A DNA stretch of 64,000 nt from Anaeramoeba flamelloides (lineage: Eukaryota > Metamonada > Anaeramoebidae), in the NCBI GenBank assembly GCA_027625915.1, contig JANTQA010000075.1, forward strand, positions 3,117,530 through 3,181,529, in the 5' to 3' direction. The position numbers and the translations under genes were made by a program. Below are positions 38,840 through 50,643 of the stretch, one piece after another (the first letter of the stretch is position 1; the number at the start of each line of letters is the position of its first letter). The notes below the pieces were generated by a model that saw nothing but the letters and a program-made list of their open reading frames with translations, had not been told where the DNA came from and did no database searches.

Positions 38840-40415
38840 AATTTATGGAATCAAAACAATTCTAATTTCCACATATTACCTGAAAATATTCTTAAAAAGT
38901 TAAATAAAGAGGGTTGGAAAGACACTACAGAACAAAATAAAATTAATTCTAAAAAACATATTTTTGGTAAAACAAAACTTATTAATAAAAATAACTGAAA
39001 AACTTAATTCAGTAAAGGACTGTTTCTTATCATTATTTAATAAACAGTTAATTGATAAATTATTAAATATTTTGAATACACAATTGAAAATTATTGAAAA
39101 AAATCAAAAAAAAAAACAGAAAATATAAAATAAATTACAAACCATTTAATAGAAAACAAGAATTATTAAATTTTATTTCGATATTTATTGAGATGCAATT
39201 ATGTCCCCAACCCAATTTAAGGTGCTATTGGAAAAAAAATACTTTATTGTTTGGAAATCAATTTATTCAAAAAAAATTTAGCTCGAGATAGATTTTTACA
39301 ACTTCATAATTGTTGGAGATTTTCAAAGAAAAAATCTTTTAAATCTATATTAAAACAAATGGAAAAAATTTTTCAAAATTCATGGGATCCTGGTTCAAAA
39401 AACGTTGTAGATGAAATGATGGTAAAATTCCGTGGTAGATGTAAATATAACGTTACTATACCAAAAAAAACCCATACCAAAAGGTTTAAAATTAAATTCA
39501 ATTACAGATGAAAGTTCTTATATATATGGAATTGAATTATTTAAAAAAAAAAAAAAAAACTAATCAAGAAATAATCATTAAATTAGTTAAAAAATTACCA
39601 TTAGATAAACACCCACCATATTATTTTCATATTTATACAGATTCATATTTAGGTTCATTAAAAACTTCTTTAGAATTAGTTAAATTAAAGATTAGAACTA
39701 CATCTTTAACTCAAAAAAAAAAGACCCTCTTTTTTTATTTGGTAATGGATTACAAACTAAATTACAATTAAACCAATGTAGAACTTTTTCAAAAAAAATT
39801 TTATAATAAAATATAATGTTTAATGTAAACATGTTATAACAAAATTGAAAAGAAAAATTGGTTCATCTTATGTATAATCTAATAACAGATTCAGAAGATG
39901 ACCATTCACATGAATTTTTACCAAAAAAGATACAATTACAATTAATGAGAAAACAAGTAAAAAAAAAGAAAATACAAAATAAAATAAAAATAAAACCATG
40001 GTGTGTTGTAGATTATATTAATAATATGAACTATATAGATAGAGCCGACCAAAATATAAATTCTTATAGTTTTAATCATAAACACAAATCTTGGAAAAGA
40101 TGTTTATTATATCATTACTTTAATATTTTGATTCATAACACACAAATAATTTATAATTCAAATAAAAATTCAAATAAAAAACTGACAAAATTGAAATTTT
40201 TAACAATTTTAACTACTCAAATTTCATCTGTTAAAACTCCACAGTTTGATAAAAAACATAAATTAGTTGGAAAATATAAAAAGAAAAAATTGTTATTTTT
40301 GTCAAAGATTTTTAGAAAAAAAATCCAGTACAACTAAATTCTGTATGAATTGTAATTTATCATTTCATAAGAAATGTTTTTTATCGGGTACATATTTTTA
40401 TATAAATTTTAATTT
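38840..40415 (+). pseudogene. piggyBac-like transposase, broken (copy A)
   Basis: Successive plus-strand frames encode parts of a DDE_Tnp_1_7 (piggyBac) transposase in the right order. They are EMQLCPQPNLR..YWKKNTLLFGNQF, then DRFLQLHNCWRFSKKKSF, then GSKNVVDEMMVKFRGRCKYN (first catalytic Asp region), then YYFHIYTDSYLGSLKTSLEL (second Asp), then VVDYINNMNYIDRADQNINS (third Asp region, N-x-x-D-R-A-D). The C-terminal Cys/His zinc module follows (CYFCQ...CMNCNLSFHKKC). Reading moves between frames several times, so no single ORF covers it; indels in A and T runs seem responsible. It has no neighbour dependence and lies inside the segmental duplication. TTAA-flanked ends were not identified. Functional activity from this copy is unlikely. 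Confidence 0.88.
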
Positions 40416-41100
40416 TTATATAAATTTTAATTTTTATTACAAAAATTTTAGCTTTTATTTATTATTTCTTCAATAAATAATAAAACTTTCTTTTTTTTCA
40501 TATTTTATTGTTAATATTGAATTATTTAAAATTATTGAATTTAAAAATTTTATTAAGTCCAATTCGATCAATTTTTTTGTATTTAAAAATTTACTACCTT
40601 TCAGGCCGTGGCGGCATAATAAAAAATATAAATATATAATTTTAGTTTTTTGAGATCTACAAAAAAAATCAAACGAGATCGAACAATCTATATAGCCCTG
40701 CCCCTCTATGTCATATCAAAATTTGTTTTACTCTGAGAGTAGAAAAAAAATTGGGTAAAAATTTAAAAATAGGAGTGATCGATTTCGTCCTCTAAGGGAT
40801 ATAGTTAATCCTGATATCAACTCTTCCCTGATGACTGTTCTTTTCTTTATTACTAATTTGATAGTTAATGATGAATTAGAAAAAATAATTAATATTTTCA
40901 ATTTTTTTTGGGCACCTTTGAATGAAACAGTTTATTTATATATTATTATATTTGAACATTTGTAATTTTAAACCTATTTGATAATTTATGTTAACAAAAA
41001 ATAATTTTTTATTTTTGTGAAGTTTTTTTGTGAAATTTAATTTTTTTGTGTGAAAAAAGTTGTTATTTTTTGGTGTGAAAGGTTGATTTGAAAATGCTGT

Positions 41101-41196
41101 GCTTAAATTGGGAAATAATATTTGTGTTTTAATTTGGGATTTTTTTGTGCCTTAAATTACTAAAAAAAGTTTGTGCCTTAAAAGTGAAATCGACTG
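41101..41196. mobile_element. Right half of a TA-MITE
   Basis: GTGCTTAAATTGGGA...GTGCCTTAAAAGTGAAATCGACTG then TA matches the right half of the MITE. The left half is absent. The same truncated copy is at 58830-58925, so it predates the duplication. Confidence 0.75.
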
Positions 41197-41469
41197 TACA
41201 AAATCTTGTTCTCTCAACAATCGCAAAAAAAATTCCATTTTTAAGATATTTTTACAAAAAATCCGACCAGTGTTGTAAAAACCTGTATAATGAGAAAAAA
41301 AGTAATCACGGGATGATTATTTAAAAATATACAAACTTTAAAACTGATTTAAAAAAAATCAACTTGGTTACCAATTGAGCGCATGGAATGATCAGTTTAT
41401 ATTTTGTATACATGTAGTATTCACATTAAATTTTCAATTTTTAGTCATATTTGAGTCGATATAACTAAC

Positions 41470-41645
41470 ATTAATATTAAGATTCCGTACCCACAGTATA
41501 CATATGGAAGAAGTGGTGTACGGAATCTTGATACTAATAAATATTTGAAAAATAAATAATTTTTTAAGTCTTTTTTTAATGAAACGAAGTGAAATTAAAA
41601 AAAGACAAAAAATTATGATTTTTCAAATTTTTTTAGTATCAAGAG
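41470..41645. repeat. Overlapping inverted repeats
   Basis: Arm 1 (TTAATATTAAGATTCCGTAC, 41471-41490 region) can pair with arm 2 (GTACGGAATCTTGATACTAA, about 41518-41537). The CTTGATACTAA end of arm 2 and the following ~45 bases can instead pair with arm 3 (about 41598-41645) around the loop AATGAAACGAAGTGAAATT. Conserved at 59200-59375. Confidence 0.75.
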
Positions 41646-41926
41646 GTAGTCCCCCCCCCCCCTTCCTTATCAGTTCAGAAAATCAAAAAAAAATAAAAAA
41701 ACTCTCGAAAATTATTTTAAAACATCCAAAATCAACATAAAATGATATTATAAAAAAATGGATTTTTCACCGTAATAAAGGTTACTAAAAATTTTTAGAA
41801 CGAGATCTCGGTACCTAATGACCCTGACAACCCAATTTTTTGCCTCAACCTATTTATTTTCAATATTATACCCGAATATCAATATAAAAATGAAATCAGG
41901 ATTAGTACATCCTCGTGAGATAAGGG

Positions 41927-41929
<3 letters not shown>

Positions 41930-41964
<35 letters not shown>
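41930..41964. repeat. (TA)n microsatellite
   Basis: About 17 TA units; the counterpart is at 59648-59688 in copy B with a few more units. Confidence 0.95.
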
Positions 41965-41968
<4 letters not shown>

Positions 41969-42000
41969 CTTACTTCTTAACTTTGAGACTTTGATACATA

Positions 42001-42198
42001 CAGCCAGTTTCACTTTTAAGGCACAAACTTTCTACGAAATTTAAGGCACAAAAAAAAATTCAGATTAAGGCACAAAAATTCAGATTCTAGGAAAATAAAT
42101 TGAAGAAAAAAAAATCCCCAAAAATTGTGCCTTAATTTTGAATTTTTTTGTACCTTAAATTTCGTTGAATGTTTGTGCCTTAAAAGTGAAACTGGCTG
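42001..42198. mobile_element. TA-MITE, shared by both copies
   Basis: A 198 bp palindrome with ends CAGCCAGTTTCAC and GTGAAACTGGCTG, flanked by TA. The compensating A-to-G/T-to-C change at both ends keeps the termini complementary. It is present at the same place in copy B (59724-59922). Confidence 0.9.
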
Positions 42199-42288
42199 TA
42201 TAATTATATCAATATATGTATCTGTTTATGAATTACTTTGTTTTTACTTCTGAATAATATCTGAGTAATCTGAGATAAACCAGTAATA

Positions 42289-42448
42289 CAGTCTGTTTCA
42301 CTTTTGAAAATTACAAAAAAAATCTCAAATTAAGCACAATTTTCAAATTTTTAATAATATTATAATTTAGAAAATTTTGTGCTTTAATTTGAGATTTTTT
42401 GTTTTAAATTTCGTTGAAAGTTTGTGCCTTAAAAGTGAAACTATACTG
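42289..42448. mobile_element. TA-MITE, internally shortened in copy A
   Basis: 160 bp with TA on both sides; the left arm lacks the AAGGCACAAACTTTCAACGAAATT segment. The counterpart at 60013-60209 is full length, so the loss happened in copy A. Confidence 0.85.
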
Positions 42449-43745
42449 TAAATTTTTTTTTAATTGATTTAAATTTTTTTTTTAATTGATTTTAATTTTT
42501 TTTGTCTGCTTTCATGTCATACTTACTCACAATTTCAAAAAAAAAATAAAAAAAAACAAAGTATAAGAGTTGAACAACTATTTTTTTATTAGTTAAGGTC
42601 AATAGATATTGGAATTTTATCTGTAAAGAGAGTCAAAGTTTTAACCTTTTTATTCTATTAAAATATTCCAACTTTTTCACCAAAAAAAAAAAAAAAAAAA
42701 TCAAAATAATTACAAAGAATTTATTTTTTTTCAATTTTTAATATTGATTCCAAGATAGATTAGGTACTGTATATTCATTAAAAACGGGGAAAGGATTTTC
42801 AAATCACATCTTATAAAAAACTATTTTAATTAAAAATATTAAATTTAACAAAAAAAACTCAAAAAATTCAAAATTTAAAAAACTTTAATTATTTTTTTTT
42901 TTAGTTGTTTTTTTTTGAATAATTTTCTACTAAAACCACAGGTAAACATGTTAAATTTGATTTTATTTGATATAAATTTGAATTAAAACAAAAAAAAAAA
43001 AAAAAATATAAAAAAAATGCTTTTTCCTAAAAAAAATATTACTAAAAAAATTGTTTTTAATAGTGGCTATTGACAAATTTACGGTATTTTAATTTTTTTT
43101 TATACCGTAAATATAATTTTTAAAAACAAATTTTCATATTACACAATATATATGTTAGAAAAAGATAAAAGATAGAACTAAAAAAAAAAAATTCCTTGTA
43201 GTGAAGAGTAAATTTAAATATCTGTACTTATTTCATCGATAATGAAGAAATATCGCGTATATTTTTATTAGTTGATTTTTCGAAAGATATTTTTATATTT
43301 TTTAAGTGCTTTAGCACACAAGAAATATACAAATATCTTGAGATAAATCTACTTATAAAAATAAAGCATATTTCTGAAATTTGAGTGTAATACACAAAGT
43401 TATTTCACAATTGAAAAGACAATTCAAAAAACAACAACTAAAATAAATAAAAACAGTGAATCATTCTTTTTATTTTTAAAAAAGATCTAATGAGGAACTA
43501 AAAAATAAGAATGTGAGATATTAAGAATTAAAATTATTCATTTTGGGAATTTTCTTTGTTTTCATAATTATAAAATTTTCTTTTTGCGAGTGGGTAATAT
43601 TTGGAAAGTTATATTACCTCCATATATATATTATAAAATTGCAATTCCTCTATTTTTTGTACTGACATAGTTTTTTTTTGGTAATATTCTGATCAATCTT
43701 TGGGAATTCATTATTTTCTTCATCTTTATCTCTTCTTCTTCTTCT

Positions 43746-43905
<160 letters not shown>

Positions 43906-44019
43906 TTTTCTTCTTCTTCTTTTTCTTCAACTTTTTTTCTTTTTCGTTTTCTTTTTCTTCTTCTTTGATTGTATCTACTAAAACATTTTTTACTAATTGT
44001 TTGGTATATATATCATCAC

Positions 44020-45019
44020 TTCTCTAGTAGCTATTATATGCTTCGCTTGATCGATGATTTGTGAAGAATCTCCCTTCATCATCAAGAATTCCAGATCTAT
44101 TTAGAGAAGTGACAACAGTTGATCGAGTAGATTGTAGAGTTATTATTTTCTTAATATTGACTTTCTTCATTTTAGCCTTTAAAAGTTGGCCTAATTTATT
44201 TCTTCCAATATTTGATTTTTTATAATCAAATTTTTAATTCTTATTCCTATTTATACTGAGCCAAAATCTTAATTTTTTATTAAGTTTTGGTGGTAATTTT
44301 TTTCTGTACGAAGTTATAATATCATAAGGATCATATTTAAAGCTGGAATAAGAAAATATTCTTTTAAACTTGCGAAAAGCACCCTTACAATTCAACGTTC
44401 CTTGGTCATTTTTGGTCACCGTTTGTTTGACCTCAATGTAATCTCCAATAGTATTGGTTCCCCAAGTAACATCTTCGACACAAAGATTAAAATTTTCTCT
44501 TCCTCTAATTCCTGTACAAATACCCATACACCAAAACGCAAGGATTAAATGATCTTCTGGATCACTTTGATCTAATGATTCAAAAAACTTTTTTTCTTCT
44601 TCCTTTGTCAATCCTTCACGCTGTTTCCCAACCTTATTCTCTTCCTTCAGTTCATTTAACTTAATATTAAGAGCTGTTCTTGAAAGAAAGAAATCTTCTA
44701 AATCTGGAGGGTTCTTCATTTTCAGTTACTTATATTCGTGTTCAAAGAAACCAAACAAATTGAATATTTTTGTTCGAAAGCTGTTCCAGCTATAGTCCTC
44801 ACCATTAAGTTTTTTTAATCTTGCAATATAAATAGAAATTAATTCATCAAATTCTTCTCTTGGTAGTAAAGAATAAGTTAAGCCACAAAACCTTCCATTT
44901 TCTCTTCCACATAACCAATCATTAAATCTTTTATTTGCATAGTCCCTAGCTAACTTAGTATTTGGGTTTTGATAGCCCTCTCTTAACACCCCAAGTAACT
45001 CTTGTGAACTTTGAAGATC
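44020..45019 (-). pseudogene. Crypton-type tyrosine recombinase, broken (copy A)
   Basis: Read on the minus strand, one frame carries a tyrosine recombinase of the Crypton/DUF3504 kind. A SAM-like N-terminal core-binding part (TKLARDYANKRFNDWLCG...FFEHEY) comes first. The catalytic domain follows, with the first Arg in CTGIRGRENF, the second Arg region in ITLQSTRSTVVTSL, a His in TNHRSSEA, and the nucleophile Tyr in NSY (codon about 44027). The family cuts and joins DNA through a Tyr-3' phosphate. The gene is nearly continuous with about three breaks, and the frame runs on into Lys/Glu repeats. It lies just downstream, on the same strand, of the ATPase-nuclease gene. Only the C-terminal part survives in copy B (62096-62390). 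A retroelement recombinase is less likely, since no reverse transcriptase is nearby. Confidence 0.78.
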
Positions 45020-47029
45020 TTTTTAATTTTTTTTTTATTCGACATTTGTTTTTCAAAAAAAATAATGACAAAGAAAATTTTTAGATAACAAAGGAAAAAA
45101 AATAAACAAAAAGGTTTTCTTTAAAACTTAAAATGTTTTTATTTTTTATAACTCGTTATGTTCATCTCTTTTTCATGTTGGTTTAAATGGTTTGTATTAA
45201 TTAATACTTGAACAAAATCTAAAAAAAACTTATATCTAAAACCCATAAACAAAAATTTTTTTCAACACTTATACACAGGTCTTGCATATTCAAATGTCAC
45301 CAAATGTCATTTGAAATCACTAAAAAACAGAGTGAAAAAAATAAATATTTTGACATTGAGGATTGAATGTTTTTCTAATGAATGTTTTTTCAAGGTAATT
45401 TGAAATTTTATTTTTTGGTCTTTTGTTCAAAATGATATGTTTTAGTAATTAATAATATCGATGTATTTTCAATGTCTGACAATGAATGTCAAATTGAAAA
45501 AATGGCATTTTGAAACATTCAACAAAATAATATTTTGTTGTTGAATGTTTTTGCTCTGAATATCAATGTCATGTCATTTTTGCAATGTCACTCAATTTTG
45601 CAAGACCTGTGTACTATCCTAAAATAGTCAAGTCACTGTCTAAAATACCCTTACTTTGAAACAAATAACTCTTAAAAAAAAAAGTTACAGAAAAACAAAC
45701 CAACAATTAATTTAGAAAAAAATTAAATCTCATAGGAATAACGAAAACGCAAATTAAAATCAAAAAAACCAATTATAAAATTTAACTAATTTAGATTTAT
45801 CCTATATTTTTGAAATTAAGTTACAAAAAAAAGAGATCAAATCTCAGAAATAAATGTACTCATGATTAAAAAGAAATGTTGAGAATGAATATCCACCATA
45901 TTTTGTTTAGTAGATCCCAACTTTTTTTTTCATTTTTTTATAAGTTACACATAAGAGTGAAATAACTTAAAAAATATAGTTTTTTGAATTTATTGATAAA
46001 TATACATAATTAAATGAACCCAACAAAATGAGGAAAAGTAAGTTGAATTTAATATAATATTTTAATATTGATCATAAAATTTATATAAAATTCGTGTAGT
46101 AAAAGGGTTTATATTGTTTTGAAAAAATATTTTAGATTTTTTTTTTTTTTTCAAATGAAATCATGGGTGGGACAATTTGTATATTTTTAAGAGAAAAGTA
46201 TACATAATCATTTTTTAAAAATATATACAAAAATGTTTAAAGAATAAAAATTAGTATACGTATACTTCAATATAAAAATGTAATCAAAAATCAATAGATT
46301 TTATATTGATAATCAAAAGTTTAAATTTAAAAGTATGGGGGAATTTGGGTAAATTATTTTACCACATCCCCATAAATATCACAAAAAAATCGATTTTTGA
46401 AGTTTATAGTACACAAGAGTAAATATGGATATCTTAAAAAATAGAGTTTTTTTTTTCATATCTAATTGATTTTAGAGATAAATATAAGGAAAAAAATTAC
46501 CCAACCAAATTTCGAATGAAAAAAGATTAAACAAAAAATATTTTCTTATTGATCACCACTTTAATAGAAAATTTATCTATCAAATTGTATATTTCATTTA
46601 GAAAAATCAAAAAAAAATTTAATTTTTATGATTTCCTATTCGTGTTGTAATTCAATATTATTCCAAACAAATCTTTAAATTGCAAATTCAAAAATAGAAA
46701 AAAAATTCATTTTCAAAATAAAAAAAAAAAAAAAAAAAAAAATTTAATTTATTGGAAATAACCTTGTAATGTATAAGTAAGTAATTGATATTAATCAAAA
46801 TTTCATTTTCAGAGTTTCTAATTCTGATTATTCTTATCCATAATAGTCTTGATAATTAATTTTTTACTTTTCTATTTCTTTTTATTATTCTTGTTAGAAT
46901 AATGTATAAATTTTTGAAAATGGATGTGAATTAATTGATATTATAATTCATTTTTTATTTTTCTCTTTCTGATTTTTATTATTATTCCTCATTTTTTTTT
47001 TTTTGGTTTTTATTTTCTTATTCCTCATC
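45020..47029. other. Non-coding stretch present only in copy A
   Basis: No gene is seen. It contains the CACAGG-ended MITE (45274-45611), a pair of loosely similar segments around 45930-46010 and 46405-46490 (each AAGTT..CACA.AAGAGT...CTTAAAAAATA.AG), and an A run near 46722-46741. The entire stretch is absent from copy B. Confidence 0.55.
45274..45611. mobile_element. MITE with CACAGGTCTTGCA termini and TA target
   Basis: Ends CACAGGTCTTGCA and TGCAAGACCTGTG are perfect inverted repeats, flanked by TA (45272-45273 and 45612-45613). The 338 bp interior has about a dozen ATGTCA/TGACAT-type words in both orientations and no ORF. It is distinct from the CAGTCAGTT family but uses the same TA target. 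Confidence 0.8.
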
Positions 47030-50000
47030 TTTTTTTTTTTTTTTTTTTATAGGTGTAAAAATTTCTGTAATTGGTTGGTTAGGTTTTTTTAAACCATTTA
47101 ATGCATTGTAGCATTTCTCCCCGATAAATGATTTTAATTGATTTGGGTGCAAAAATATAACATTCATTTTTTCTGGAATTGCAAGCATTTTTTTCATATT
47201 CTTCAACATTCTGCTTCTTTAAATATTTTTTTTTTTTTTTTTTTTTGATCACAAGACAATTTGGTGGAAATTGAATGATTTCGTTATCAACAAAACATTT
47301 TTTAAAACATTTTTTATGTTTTAGGATTTCTTTTTGAAGATCATTAATTTTCTTATTGTTGAATTCATTGGTTTTGGATAATGGTAGATACAATAAGTCA
47401 GATTTGCCTTCAAATATTCGATTAAATTCACTTTTTTGTTTTAAATTAGTTATGCAAATTAGAAAAAGAAGATCAATATTAAATTTCCGCCTTGTGTATT
47501 TAAGTAAAAGTTGTGTTTTTTTGATTTCTTTTTGAAGAGTAGAAACATTAAAAGATGTAGTTTTTGAATAATTTTTTGCTTGAATAGCTAAAACAATAAA
47601 TCTAATATTTTTTTTCCCCTCTTTAACTGTTTGAATTAAATATAAATCAGCTGAATGAGATTGTGGTCCTGGTTTTAAAATGATTGTTGTTGGGTGTTCA
47701 TATTTTTCCTTGATAATTTTAAAAATGTGCTTCCAATTTTCTTGTTTCATTGTTCTTAGTTTATTAAATTTGTTAATCAATTTATTTGTGTCTTCTTCTT
47801 CTTCTTCGAATTCTTCTTCTTCTTTATTTTTATTTTTATTCTTTTTATTTTTATGTTCTTGTTCTTCTTCTTTTTTTTTTTTTTTTTTCTTTTTCTTTTT
47901 CAATTTTTTGTAAAGAGATAATTGGTTTATTTAATGGAAAATTAAATGGTATTACATTATCATCAAGATCTGAATTTGAAGTACTTTTTTCTACCTTATT
48001 ATTAGATTCATTTTCATTTTCATTTTCATTTTCATTTTCATTTTCATTTTCATTTTCATTTTCATTTTCATTTTCATTTTGTTTGGTTTCTGTGATTTTT
48101 GTAATTTGAATTAAATCACAGAATAAAGAATGTATATGTGGAGATAATAATTTTAAATTCTTTGTCATAATAAGTTGGAATGCCAAAATTTTTAAAATAA
48201 TTTGTTCAAAAAATTCTCCTTGATCAATTATTTCATTTGGTGCATCTATATTCAATAATTTTAAAGGGATTGATCGTTTTATATTTCTTTTCGAATCTTG
48301 GTTCATCTCTTAGATACCTTATCAAATAACCAGGAACAATGATTTTAAATTTTTTTATCATCTTTATTTTATTTGGCATATCTTCGACTTCTTTGATACG
48401 AAGGTTAAATTTATCAATAAGATTTGATGCACCATATGAAACAATTTTATTTTTTTTTTTGATTTTGAATTTGAAATTGAAAATCTTTAGTTGAAAAATA
48501 AATACCAAGTGCGCCAATAAAAATTAAAAAATAATATTCAGAAAGAAATTCTGAGGGAATATTCCCAAATGATCTCATTATTCTCGTCTCTGTTTCAATT
48601 ATTTTATTAAAAAACACCTTTTAAAAAAAAGATCAATAATCTCTTTATTTGGAAATACTGGGGGATTTTCTCCACTCTCATATTTCTGTGAAAGAAGACT
48701 TCCGATCCATTCAATCAGCCTTGGTGTTCCTCCGGTTTTGACCAGAACTTGTTCAAAAAAATAATTAATAATTTCTTCATCCACTTTTCTTTTTTCTTTT
48801 TTCTTTTTCGGTTTCTTTTTCGGTTTCTTTTTCGGTTTCTTTTTTTCTTTCTCTTTCTCTTTCTCTTTCTGATTTTTCTGTTTCTTTTTCTTTTTCTTTT
48901 TCTTTTTCTTTTTCTTTTTCTTTTTCTTTTTCTTTTTCGAATTTATTATTTAAACCAAACATATATTGATAATAAGTAACATTCTTATTTTCATTATTAT
49001 TGTAATTATCTGTATTTTGATTATTGAAAGAAATGAATGATTCATTGAAAAGTTGAATTAGATTTTCTTTGGTAAAAGGAGGAAGTGAAATTCTATAAGA
49101 ATCAGTTGGTGAAACTGAATTGTTGTTATTACAATAATTTAAATAGTGTTGTCCAATTAAACTAAAATTCCAAGACTTTCCTGCACATAAAAGATTGATC
49201 TTTTTACTATTTATCACAGTTGACAACTGTTGATCCCAAAAATAATAATATTTTACAAGTTTTTCATGATCAAAGCAAATACGTGTTTCTGTGGGTTTTA
49301 TCTTTTTGCCTATATTTTTGAAAATGGGTATTATTGTCAAACTGCCATGTTTCAATTTGATCAATTTCATCAAGAAAAATATAATAATGATGATTTTTAA
49401 TTGCCTCATAAAGAAATAGTGAGACTGATTTTTTCTTACGAAATTCTTCTAATTCTTTTCTCTCTTCTTCATCAATCTCAAATTTTATTTGTTCATAGAT
49501 TACTTTCATTAGGTACTCTTCAAAATTTTCATATTTATTAATATCTTGCATATCAATTAGAATAATTTTGGAATTTAATAAATGGTTGAGCTCGTATGGG
49601 TATGATTTGATTTGCTTTATAAGTTTGTTAATTTGTGGATTTCGAAATGTCTTATTTGCCTCAACCATTTTACGTAATTGTTTGATAAAATGTTGTCCAA
49701 AAAAATGTTTTCCCAGTTCCAAACATATTCGATATAAAAAATAGTGCTGGTTTCATAAAGTCACCACCAAATCCGTATCCGTTTTTTTTTTTGTTCCACA
49801 TAGATCATAGATTTTGCAAGAGTTAAAATTTCCTTTTCTCGATCAACAAAAGTGAAGTTACTTTTGTTTTTTTCTAAAAAATGAAAAAAAAAAAAAAAAG
49901 AAAAATTAAAAAAAGAAATATTTTTTGTGTTTTTTGGAAAGAGTAATTTAAAAAGAATCTTTACCTTGAGTTTTATGTTCTTGTGAGAAGTTTTGTGGAA

Positions 50001-50643
50001 CTTTTCCAATTGAGAAACCTTTTGTTTTTTTTGTCAGAGCATTCATATTAACTCTTTCAAATTGTTTATCGATCCTGTTGTTTTGTTCTTTGATAAGTTC
50101 GTTTTGTTCTTTGATTCGAAGGTCCTGTTTATCGATTTGTTGGTTTTGTTCTTTGATTTGTTCATTTTGTTCTTTGATCTTTTCATTTTGTTCTTCTCTA
50201 TCTCCTACTAAAAAAATCATTTTACCAATTGAATTTTTTTTTTCTTTGTCTTGTTCATTTTTGAAGAGTTGTTGGAGTGACTTTGAGTCAAGATCAAATA
50301 TAAATAACTTTCTTTGCATTTGCTTAAGTTCCTGTTCCGTTTGTTCACGTACTTGTTCCATTTGTTTACGTACTTGTTCCATTTGTTTACGTACTTGTTC
50401 CATCTGCTTACGTTCTTGGATCATTTCATCTCGTTCATTTTCCATCTTTGTTCTTTTTTTCTTGATTTCATTACGTTCTTGGATTATTTCATCTCGTTCA
50501 CTGTCAAGCTTGTTATTTCTTTCCTCCATTCGTTTACGTCGTTCGATCATTTCTTCTCGTTCATTTTCCAGCTTGAGTCTTTTTCTTTCTTCTTGTTTTT
50601 CAGTTTCACTTTTTTCTGGTTTAGTTTCTTTGTTTGTGTTCAT
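47030..50643 (-). pseudogene. Crinkler/RHS-type ATPase-nuclease gene with coiled-coil header, broken (copy A)
   Basis: Parts in order on the minus strand. First a coiled-coil header (about 50643-49965), with heptads EQVRKQM encoded by a 21-bp tandem repeat near 50349-50420, and KEQNEQI repeats. Then a P-loop NTPase (about 49860-48600), with FVDREKEI at its start, Walker A FGTGKT near 49710, Walker B YIFLDEIDQIE near 49370, and the C-terminal TGGTPRLIEW motif near 48730. A linker with Asn/Glu and Lys/Glu repeats follows. Last is a restriction-endonuclease-like nuclease (about 47800-47230) with SADLYLIQ and LAIQAKNY (D...QxK type). This layout is known for Crinkler/RHS-type NTPase-nuclease proteins found in many protists, often in repetitive regions. 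A short intron of the usual local size appears to separate header and NTPase. The gene is a fossil with several breaks. Confidence 0.78.
48009..48079. repeat. (ATTTTC)n hexamer array inside the ATPase-nuclease gene
   Basis: About 12 ATTTTC units, read on the minus strand as Asn-Glu repeats. Such in-frame hexamers recur in this gene (CTTTTT units at 48783-48950, Lys-Glu). Confidence 0.9.

Larger units (their letters stand above)
40500..43740. other. Non-coding stretch after the transposase
   Basis: No gene is recognised. A G/C-richer block (about 40605-40910) with nearly identical sequence in copy B contains short open frames but no known domain. Also present: a half TA-MITE (41101-41196), stacked hairpins (41470-41645), a 13-C run (about 41651), a TA array (41930-41964), and two TA-MITEs (42001-42198 and 42289-42448). 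Confidence 0.55.

Noticed and set aside
44020-45019. Recombinase as part of a DIRS-like retroelement
   Set aside because: No reverse transcriptase or other retroelement part is seen within the flanking 10 kb; the sequence resembles Crypton/DUF3504 recombinases.
44020-50643. Stop-codon reassignment to explain interrupted frames
   Set aside because: Intact genes here (AP-4 mu, Myb, BTB, secreted protein) end normally at TAA and have no internal stops, so the interruptions are decay.
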